In this document: piece by piece, positions 56,943 to 64,000 of the stretch
How positions within the stretch are numbered: position 1 is the stretch's first letter
How the letters are laid out: every line of letters starts with the position of its first letter
From: Pectinophora gossypiella
Taxonomy: Eukaryota > Arthropoda > Insecta > Lepidoptera > Gelechiidae
Length of the DNA stretch: 64,000 nt
Assembly (NCBI RefSeq): GCF_024362695.1
Contig: NW_026063255.1
Coordinates: forward strand, 248,001 to 312,000
Reading direction: 5' to 3'
Translations under genes and position numbers: made by a program
The notes under the pieces: generated by a model
Database searches by the model: none
Seen by the model: only the letters and a program-made list of their open reading frames with translations
What the model was told of the DNA's origin: nothing

Positions 56943-59571
56943 AAGCACGATCGACTGTAATAATACGTATTCGGATTTACTCGCAAAATTCCCTGAAATC
57001 ACTAAGCCAGTTTCATTTAAGGAGAAGCCTCCTCATTCGGTGTGTCATTATATTGAGACCTCCGGACCCCCTGTGTATGCGCGGGCTAGACCATTAGCAC
57101 CCGAGAGGTACAATAAGGTTAAGGAGGAGTTCAGGCGGATGCAGGAATTGGGTATTTGCAGGCCATCTAATAGCGCGTGGTCGAACCCGTTACACGTAGT
57201 ACCGAAGAAGGATGGGCAAATACGTCCTTGCGGGGATTACCGGGCTCTTAACGCTATTACTAAACCGGATAGGTACCCAATTCCGCGTGTGCAGGATTTT
57301 ACTTATGTGGCAGGTAATAAGAAAGTTTTTTCACGGCTTGACCTTAACAGAGCGTACCATAATATTTTGGTCGCTCCTGAAGATATTGATAAGACCGCTA
57401 TAACAACACCTTTTGGTTTATATGAGTTTACGCGCATGACGTTTGGGTTGCGAAACGCGGCTCAAACTTTCCAAAGGTTCATGCCTAATTCCGTTTTTCA
57501 AGGTCTGGAAAGCCAATTAGAAAGCTTAGGTGCGGATCCAAATTTTTATTTTTGTTACTCAAAAATCGATTTTCTAGGTTACGAGGTGACGTCAGAGGGT
57601 ATAAGTCCTTTAAAAGATAAAGTTCAAGCAATAATTGACTTTCCGAAACCTAAAACTGTTGATCAGCTTAGGCGTTTCCTAGGAATGTTAAATTTTTATA
57701 GGTCTAGTTTACCTAGGGCCGCAGAACATCAGGCAGAATTAAATAAATATTTAAAGAATGCAAAAAAGAAAGATAAGTCTATCATTCAGTGGACAGTTGA
57801 GGCAGATGCTGCGTTTGCATTCTGCAAAACCAGCTTACAGGACGCAGTTGTATTAAGTTACCCAGTGGCTAACGCTGAGGTTGCTATAATGGCCGATGCG
57901 TCAAATGACTGCGTTGGTAGTGTGTTGCAAATTAAGGTGAATTCACACTGGAAACCTTTAGGCTATTTTTCTAAGAGGCTCAGTGACACCCAGTTAAAAT
58001 ATAGTACCTATGACAGGGAATTATTGGCAATATACTTAGCGGTACATCATTTTCGTTATTTAATAGAAGGCAGGCCTCTGATTATATTCACTGACCATAA
58101 ACCATTGGTTTATGCGTTTTCAAAAAAACCAAGTGACAAGGAGACCCCCAGGCGGATTAGGCAATTAATGTTCATAAGTGAATTTACAACTAATATTATG
58201 CACATTAATGGTAGTGAAAACAAAGTCGCCGATGCACTGTCACGTGTAGATACAATTTTATGTCCGACTGTACTTGACTTCGCGGAATTAGCGGTAGCGC
58301 AACGCAGTGATAGCGAGTTAGCTCAACTGTTATCGGACACCAACAGCGGGCAGTTGCAATTCAAGGGAATTGTTTTGCCTGACTGTGGGAGTGAAGTGAC
58401 CTGTGAAATATCAACTAATATCATAAGGCCGTATTTACCTATGGAATTTAGAAAAATTGCTTTTCACGCAGTACATAGCTTATCACATCCTGGAATTCGC
58501 ACCACTAGGAAATTAGTTGCTGCTAAATATTTTTGGCCAAATATGAATGTAGATGTAGGCAATTGGGCCAAAACTTGCATTCAATGTCAAAGGTCAAAGG
58601 TCATTAGACACACTGTATCAGGATTAGGGCAGTTCGAGGCGAGTAGTCGTTTCAGCCACCTCCACGTGGACCTGGTCGGCCCGTTGCGTACCTCGGAAGA
58701 TGGCTATAGGTACTGTTTAACAGTAGTTGATAGGGCTACAGGGTGGCCGGAAGTGTACCCACTTAAAGATATTTATGCTAAGACGGTGGCCATGATACTC
58801 TATGAGGGCTGGATAACGAGTTATGGTTGTCCTGATAGGATTACAACTGACCAGGGCAGCCAGTTTGAGAGCAGCTTGTTTGCCTCCTTGATGAAATGTA
58901 TGGGAACGAATAGGTTACGTACAACGGCGTACCACCCGCAAAGTAATGGCGTGGTGGAACGCTTCCATCGTTCGTTGAAGGGAGCTCTTATGGCCCGGAG
59001 TGACCATGGGTCTTGGGTTGAGGAGTTGCCTACTGTGTTGCTAGGTTTGTGAGCAGCGCCGCGGAGCGACACTGGTGTCAGTGCCGCTGAGTTAGCATTT
59101 GGTAAAACGTTGCGGTTGCCAGGCGATTTTTACGATGGTACAGGCACAAGAGTTAGCGATTCTTACGACTATGTAGAAAAAGTTAGAGAGACGATAGGTA
59201 GGCTTAAGCCAAGACCGGTAGGACAAAGAGATGCCCGAACAGTCTTTATCCATCAGGATTTGCTTAAGTGCACGCACGTTTTTGTTAGAGTAGATCTTGT
59301 AAAAAAATCCCTCCAACCTCCGTACGACGGACCATATCTTATTTTGAAGAGGACGGACAAATATTTTACTCTACAGATGCCGGATAAAGAAAGAAATGTT
59401 TCTATTGATAGGTTAAAACCGGCGTACGTGCTTAATGACGTTCCTATCGTACACTCACAACAGCGTAGTGATACCGACACGAGTGATAGCGCGACAAGCG
59501 ATACGCCTGTAACTCGGACCACACGCAGTGGTAGAAAGGTAATTAGACCTGTAAGATTTATAAACTCTTGA
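56943..59571 (+). pseudogene. G3 RT, RNase H and integrase, with deleted RT active site and a stop
   Basis: The frame runs from the SINE junction. RT blocks: PLHVVPKKDGQIRPCGDYRA, SRLDLNRAYHNI and TRMTFGLRNAAQTFQRF. The expected YxDD box is absent: after VFQGLE the sequence goes at once to FCYSKIDFLGYEV, so an in-frame stretch of roughly 40 codons is lost near 57500-57560. RNase H follows (AIMADASNDCVGSVL, FTDHKPLVYAF), then integrase with HHCC finger (HSLSHPGI, CIQC) and DDE residues in HVDLVGP, TTDQGSQF and VVERFH. An in-frame TGA at 59050-59052 stands where relatives have Arg, consistent with CGA to TGA. The C-terminal GPYLILKR domain continues in frame to 59571. The copy cannot make a working RT. 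Confidence 0.85.
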
Positions 59572-60515
59572 TAACATTTATTGTTTGCCTCCTTGGTTAT
59601 TGTTATTTTATACATTGTATGTAATTCGCATTTTACACATTTACATTTTTTTTATATTTTTTTTTACATTGAATATTTACACCTTGTATTTTGATGATGG
59701 AATAAGATTCAGCAATTTTTTTTTATAAACTAGGTAATGTCAATGACTTCTATTAGTGTTGTTTTTGGTACAATGTACAATTACTAATAATGATTAAGTA
59801 CATTCATAAATTTCTATATTTAAATGTTGACATTAACATAAAAAAAATATTTTATCTTGATATTTGAACTGTACGTACATGACAGTAATCAAGATGGGTT
59901 ACAATCAAAGCAAACAGGAGCAAAATAATGTTGCTTTGACTCAGTCAGTATCCAACGAAGTCATGGGAAACAGAGTCAGTTTGATTGAAATTGCGTCGTC
60001 GTTCTTTCCATCGTCGTCGTGTTGTCTGCGCTATGCTGTCTGAGAGACCAACTCAGAAAGCGGGTGCGGAGCTGGTTCCGGAAGGAAGCAGCCATAGCGG
60101 GCTGGTCTCCACCTGTGGTAAAAGTACACACGGTGCAGCCGCCGACTACTCCCAGTAGTAACGACGGATATTAGTGATGTGATGGTGTAAAGGAAAAATT
60201 GTGTGAAAAGTGTAAATGGGCGAAAATGTTGCGGAAATTAATGTTAGTTAGTAGGTATGGTAGGAACGTAATGTTTTTTTTTTTCTTGGTATTGAGATTT
60301 AAGCAAATGTGTATTAATATAAAAATATAATAACGATAATGTATTTCATTTTATTGCATTGCAAATTAGTAATGTTTAAAAATAATTAAACTTCAAAAGA
60401 AATAAGTAAATAATTAAATTTTCTAGATTATGCTATTCAAAATCGTTAGTAATACGTAAGATCGGATTTAATCAAAATTTTGTATTTTTTTTTTCTCTTT
60501 TAAGAGGGGGGCTAC
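59572..60515 (+). other. G3 region between integrase and 3' LTR
   Basis: About 940 bp, AT-rich, with the small ORF listed separately at 59894-60174. It ends in the polypurine-like tract AAGAGGGGGGCTAC before the LTR. No envelope gene is seen. Confidence 0.7.
59894..60174 (+). pseudogene. Small downstream ORF of G3: myristoylation-type start and membrane segment
   Basis: Unknown function. The ATG at 59894 opens MGYNQSKQEQNNVALT, which has Gly2 and Ser6 as in N-myristoylation signals. This frame stops at 60043. From about 59989 another frame contains VVVLSIVVVLSALCCL, a hydrophobic segment long enough to cross a membrane, then a basic stretch (RDQLRKRVRSWFRKEAA) and a proline-rich tail with stop at 60174. 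The two parts are offset by one base near 59985, so this copy is probably broken. The arrangement (acylated N-terminus, one helix, basic cytosolic tail) differs from a retroviral envelope: no signal peptide, no cysteine-rich ectodomain. I recall similar short ORFs after pol in insect gypsy elements, but cannot confirm it here. Confidence 0.5.
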
Positions 60516-60752
60516 TGTAGGTACACATGTGTATGTATACAGGAAATGCATGCGGTGACGTAACCGCGCTTGCAATAGCCCATCACCTATATAGCGATAA
60601 TTATATGTCCTAATAAAATGTATGTAATAGTTAGTTCTTGCTATACTGAAATACAGTGCAGACGTATTTACTTGTTTTATTTACTGGACCTTCGATTAGA
60701 GATAAAGAGTTGGATATTTGGACTATTGATCAATCAATACATTAACTCTAAA
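60516..60752 (+). repeat. 3' LTR of G3
   Basis: 237 bp, direct repeat of 55090-55326, followed by CACA and an expanded (CA)n tract. Confidence 0.9.
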
Positions 60753-61335
60753 CACACACATTCACATTCACACACACACAGACACACACACATTCACATT
60801 CTATTAATGACTTATTCTGCAAAAGACAGATTCTGGAAATGTCATATTCTATTATTGACAAATTCTACAAATGCCACATTAACGTGAAATGCAGGTTCAA
60901 GCGAATATGGTGCTATCTAACAAGTCATTCAATGCTTAAAATATTATTATTCCTTGTTTAATCACTATAACTTCAATTTTACACTAATAAATCAGAAAAA
61001 TAAACAAAATTAAACAGAATGTAGTAATTCTTTTTGTAATTGTCAAAAATCTTTAGATATTAAATCACAAAAGTAACAATGATCCAATTTACTGAAAAAA
61101 AATGCTTATTAATTTTTAACAAAATGGCATTTTTCTCGTAATCAACTTTACATGTGTGTTGTGTATAATATAATCGGAACGACTGGTTTAAACAGAATGT
61201 AAGTCTTTCTTTAATTAATGTGAACAGCCTTCTTAAACACTAAAATAAACTTTACACGGTCACCCAGCGCCATCTAGTCCCAAAGTAAGCAACTCAATGC
61301 TTGTGTAATGGTCACTATACAACGGATACATATAC

Positions 61336-61402
61336 TTAGATCTTTGTCCGGCCAAGTAGTTATTGCCATTTGTGGAAAATCTACAATAAGTCACGTCAAA
61401 AA
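61336..61402 (+). repeat. SINE 3' end fragment
   Basis: TTTGTCCGGCCAAGTAGTTA to GTCACGTCAAAAAAAAA matches, inverted, the 3' part of the SINE in G3. K2 has only the first part (to 63709), so the fragment was probably already part of the K element end. Confidence 0.65.
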
Positions 61403-61761
61403 AAAACTTGCACACTTTTGTAAATATTATACTTATTTATACATACAAACAAACGTTTAGTCGTTTTATAAAACTTAAAATTTTTGTTTGAGATATACCT
61501 AGGTACGTAATTTGTTTTGAAGTAAGTACCAGTCTGATTTAATTCATTTATTATTTATTTTTCCACCAGGATTTTTTTCCATTTACAAACTTAGAAGTCC
61601 GATTTAAAAATTATGTGGGTAGCTTGATAAACGTTCAATTTATGATGCACAATATTTATTGAAAAAATATGTGGGTAGATTGATAAACGTCATTAGTAAT
61701 TATCGCTCGAGTGTCTTCCTGATTTGTTCGTTATCGTGTGTAATTGTACTGTTAATCATGG
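61403..61761. other. No gene seen
   Basis: AT-rich. Contains a short direct repeat (TATGTGGGTAG...TTGATAAACGT at about 61613 and 61669). The right end is the presumed 5' region of the FLYWCH frame; an alternative ATG at 61759 (MDADEKCVDI) is in another frame and stops after ten codons. Confidence 0.3.
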
Positions 61762-61944
61762 ATGCTGATGAAAAATGTGTTGACATTTGACAAAAATCAG
61801 AAAGGATACGATACTCTTATACATAACGGGTATCGATATAATAAAAACAAACGATGCAACAAGGACGGGAGTACGCGTTGGCGTTGTGTGAACAGAAAAA
61901 ATTGTAATGCTTCGATTAAAATTGACGTCAGTAGGACGGTTTAG
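61762..61944 (+). pseudogene. FLYWCH zinc-finger fragment of a MULE transposase gene
   Basis: 60 codons. GYDTLIHNGYRYNKNKRC and STRWRCVNRKNCNASIKID show the F/Y, W and two Cys of a FLYWCH finger, the DNA-binding N-terminus of Phantom-type MULE transposases. The domain stops at DVSRT, before the final His ligand. Just upstream a second frame (MDADEKCVDI) may be the true start, one base out of phase. The rest of a MULE transposase, starting with HTCKVDY, lies nearby but on the opposite strand, which suggests a rearrangement. Confidence 0.65.
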
Positions 61945-61958
61945 TCGATAAATACCAT

Positions 61959-62089
61959 ATTCTGGAAATGACACAATAGTCTAAAAACGACAAAATCTGA
62001 AAACGCCACATTCTATTAATGACTTATTCTGCAAAAGACAGATTCTGGAAATGTCATATTCTATTATTGACAAATTCTACAAATGCCAC
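61959..62089. repeat. 16-bp subterminal tandem repeats of K2
   Basis: Consecutive 16-base units ATTCTATTAATGACTT, ATTCTGCAAAAGACAG, ATTCTGGAAATGTCAT, ATTCTATTATTGACAA and ATTCTACAAATGCCAC, preceded by three more diverged ones. In K1 the same series is split by G3 (55029-55089 and 60793-60876). Confidence 0.85.
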
Positions 62090-62359
62090 ATCAACGTGAA
62101 ATGTAGGTTCAAGCGAATATGGTGCTAAATAACAAGTCATTCAATGCTTAAAATATTATTATTTCTTGTTTAATCACTATAACTTCAATTTTACACTAAT
62201 AAATCAGAAAAATAAACATAATGTAGTAATTCTTTTTGTAATTGTCAAAAATCTTTAGATATTAAATCACAAAAGTAACAATGATTCATGATTAATTTAC
62301 TGAAAAAAATGACAATCTAAAGAAGAAGTTGCAGGTATACAGTTTTTTTCAAAAAGTGT

Positions 62360-63466
62360 TCAACGCTGATCTGTCCTCTGTTTAATTGCTTTAATAGCCT
62401 TGCATATTTTTTTATCAAACTGTATGTATTTATTTCTCCTATTTTTTCGTTGACTTTCGAATAAACTATTTTCAATTTTTATGTCAAAATGCTTGGCTTC
62501 TTTGCGTATTGTATGAATGAAGTAGTAAAGACTTGGCCTCTTAGGAATTAGAACATTGATTCGATGATGCCAGCCTTCGAGACTATTGGTCGTGCGATGA
62601 CTTTGGCCGGCACAACTCAATAGACCTGGACTCATCCGTGGGTACCACTGATTTTGATAGTATGTTTTGAAACCAGCCATAGCATTTATGACGTCAAGTT
62701 GATTCGAAATAATGTCCCAGCCATCAGATATATACCTTGGTGGTAAAAGTGGAAGAATAGAAGTCATTCGAATTAGTTTCCGTTGCTCACTTGTTCTAGT
62801 GACATTCATTTCTATAGCTTTCTTTTTAATTGCTTTCTGATAATGAAAATAACAGCCCGTTATTTTTGCATTCGGGTACACATCCTTGACTGCGTTCATA
62901 ATCGCCACTTCGTAATCACTTTTGAACTCCAAAATATTTACATGTAAGGTATCTCTAATCAAAGTGAACAGTCTGGTATAAGTACTTTGTGTCTTATTGG
63001 GAAGCAATACATATAAAACGGGTATTATATTCGTAGCATTTTTGTCCGAATTTATGTCAACATGTAAAGTAAACAGTTGATAAAACGGATGAGGCGCGGA
63101 TTTAAATGTACCATCAGCGTAGTCTCCCTTTTTCATCTTTCGCATTATTTTTTTCGACAATTTTGTTGAAAACATTAATATTTTTTCTGCGTCGCCATCT
63201 TCGATAACGAGAAAGTTCTCACTGAGTGCAGGTGGAACAATCACATCTTCTAACTTGTCAAACACTAATCTATCTGATTTTAGAAACTTCCTTCGTGATT
63301 GATAAAGACAGTCTTTCTTATCGTGAAAATTTGGGATATGGTTTATTTGTCTTGATGTACCAGGTTGACTTGATTCACCGGTTTCTTCAAACATTTTCTC
63401 AAACAAAGGTTTAATGGGTGCCAGATTTTCACATACTTCTTTTCTGAGCTTATTCATTTTTAACAA
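62360..63466 (-). CDS. MULE transposase catalytic part, open frame of 368 codons
   Basis: Mutator-like transposase. The catalytic motifs are in order: Asp118 in ADGTFKSAP with FYQLFTLHV after it, Asp184 in FKSDYEVAIMNAV, the CYFHYQKAI box (residues 205-213), and Glu297 in TNSLEGWHHRIN. The listed start is a non-ATG codon; the frame extends upstream at least to about 63520 and contains HTCKVDYEKNA, the normal continuation after a FLYWCH finger. An internal ATG gives MNKLRKEVCENL four codons in. No stop or shift interrupts it. The FLYWCH finger itself is not upstream on this strand but at 61762-61944 on the other. It may be non-functional for lack of DNA binding, or spliced to an exon I cannot see. 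K1 is its deletion derivative. Confidence 0.85.
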   Translation of the reverse strand: MLKMNKLRKEVCENLAPIKPLFEKMFEETGESSQPGTSRQINHIPNFHDKKDCLYQSRRKFLKSDRLVFDKLEDVIVPPALSENFLVIEDGDAEKILMFSTKLSKKIMRKMKKGDYADGTFKSAPHPFYQLFTLHVDINSDKNATNIIPVLYVLLPNKTQSTYTRLFTLIRDTLHVNILEFKSDYEVAIMNAVKDVYPNAKITGCYFHYQKAIKKKAIEMNVTRTSEQRKLIRMTSILPLLPPRYISDGWDIISNQLDVINAMAGFKTYYQNQWYPRMSPGLLSCAGQSHRTTNSLEGWHHRINVLIPKRPSLYYFIHTIRKEAKHFDIKIENSLFESQRKNRRNKYIQFDKKICKAIKAIKQRTDQR

Positions 63467-63715
63467 AATGGCATTTTTCTCGTAATCAACTTTACATGTG
63501 TGTTGTGTATAATATAATCGGAACGACTGGTTTAAACAGAATGTAAGTCTTTCTTTAATTAATGTGAACAGCCTTCTTAAACACTAAAATAAACTTTACA
63601 CGGTCACCCAGCGCCATCTAGTCCCAAAGTAAGCAACTCAATGCTTGTGTAATGGTCACTATACAACGGATACAAATACTTAGATCTTTGTCCGGCCAAG
63701 TAGTTTTTGCCAAGT

Positions 63716-63885
63716 AGTGATTTTGATGAAATTTAGTAAGGTAATAGATGGCTACCTAAAACGGATATAAGATCAAAATTATCACGTCATCGTACTTAGG
63801 GGGTAGGAAGTAGGCAGAAAACTGAATTGAGTTTCTGCTAGGAGTTTTGCTCTATCATGCCTAAACGGCTGAACGGATTTTGATG
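63716..63885 (+). repeat. Helitron C-type 175-bp module
   Basis: GATTTTGATGAAATTTAGTA, ATCACGTCATCGTACTTAGG and GCTGAACGGATTTTGATG match the array at 53836-54994. Probably the continuation of that array after the K1-K2 block. Confidence 0.8.
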
Positions 63886-64000
63886 AAATGACAATGGGCA
63901 CTTTTGTATGAAACTTGGTCCAAGAACCTCCACTGATGAGACTTATATGTAATGAAAGCTTATGCTTTCCCTATGATTCTGGCAAAGTTCTATCAGATTC
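63886..64000. other. No feature recognised at the window end
   Basis: Non-repetitive within this window; cut off by its end. Confidence 0.3.

Larger units (their letters stand above)
55090..60752 (+). mobile_element. Gypsy element G3 with both LTRs
   Basis: LTRs of 237 bp at both ends, 4-bp target duplication CACA, PBS-like TGGTGACCCCGTGG, gag, knuckle, protease, RT, RNase H, integrase, a small downstream ORF and a purine tract. K2 shows the uninterrupted target (ACGCCACATTCTATT). A SINE sits between protease and RT. Confidence 0.9.
55003..61369 (-). mobile_element. MULE element K1, internally deleted, hosting gypsy G3
   Basis: Shares both outer regions with K2: GGTTTAGTCGATAAAT and the 16-bp repeats on the left, and TTTTTAACAAAATGGC to GTCCGGCCAAGTAGTT on the right. 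The transposase part between is missing; the deletion junction is at about 61107. Gypsy G3 is inserted in its 16-bp repeats. Confidence 0.75.
61937..63709 (-). mobile_element. MULE element K2 with transposase
   Basis: Bounded by the segments it shares with K1: GGTTTAGTCGATAAAT on the left (from about 61939) and GTCCGGCCAAGTAGTT on the right. Terminal inverted repeats and a target duplication of 8-9 bp, usual for MULEs, are not evident, so the ends are provisional. Confidence 0.65.

Noticed and set aside
59572..60515. Envelope gene in G3
   Set aside because: Only one small ORF without signal peptide or cysteine-rich ectodomain; the rest is AT-rich non-coding.
1..64000. Host protein-coding genes, tRNA or rRNA genes
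   Set aside because: All long frames belong to transposon proteins; no exon-like frame with host domains and no tRNA-like fold was recognised apart from the SINE head.

Overview
The window is a dense, nested transposable-element cluster from an insect genome, most likely a moth or butterfly (Lepidoptera). Reasons: Helitron ends of the lepidopteran type (5' TC next to a (CTGT)n tract, 3' hairpin CGCGGACGAAGTCGCG followed by CTAG), RTE tails with (ATGT)n, a lepidopteran-looking SINE, and R1, BEL/Pao, gypsy, Tc1/mariner and MULE families side by side in AT-rich DNA. I see no convincing host protein gene, no rRNA or tRNA gene and no bacterial feature. Element labels (A1-A5, B, C1-C3, G1-G3, J1, J2, L2, M1, K1, K2) are mine.

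Layout. 1-4.58 kb: R1-clade LINE on the minus strand, cut off by the window start and inserted into a BEL/Pao element (4.58-8.19 kb, minus). 8.19-10.85 kb: Helitron A1, mostly a 134-bp tandem array. 11.06-12.39 kb: Helitron B1, inserted into LINE J1 (12.39-13.46 kb, minus). 13.94-15.99 kb: Helitron A2, inverted relative to A1. 15.99-19.72 kb: gypsy element G1, cut inside its reverse transcriptase by Helitron A3 (19.72-22.24 kb). 22.4-23.5 kb: an intact Tc1-type transposase. 23.9-28.2 kb: LINE L2 with a PHD-finger ORF1. 28.8-33.4 kb: composite Helitron C2 (minus) carrying a miniature LTR element. 33.6-38.2 kb: Helitrons A4 and A5. 38.6-43.1 kb: gypsy G2 (minus). 43.1-52.0 kb: LINE J2, interrupted by mariner-like M1 (44.9-47.7 kb) and composite Helitron C1 (48.3-51.1 kb). 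52.0-55.0 kb: Helitron C3 remnant, a DDE_Tnp_4 transposase fragment and a 350-bp tandem array. 55.0-63.7 kb: two copies (K1, K2) of a MULE element; K1 lacks the transposase and carries gypsy G3 (55.1-60.8 kb), which itself holds a SINE.

Most open frames are degraded by single-base shifts, stops or insertions. Four main frames are uninterrupted: the R1 ORF1, the Tc1 transposase, the MULE transposase and the gag of G2. Several lesions are one-base changes in homopolymers, so assembly error has to be separated from real decay.

The most interesting structures are: the 134-bp Helitron array with four-unit higher-order periodicity; a composite Helitron with two 5' ends and one 3' end that occurs as the same unit at two loci; a small ORF downstream of pol in G3 with a myristoylation-type start and a membrane segment; and a MULE gene whose FLYWCH finger lies on the opposite strand from its catalytic domain, next to subterminal 16-bp repeats.
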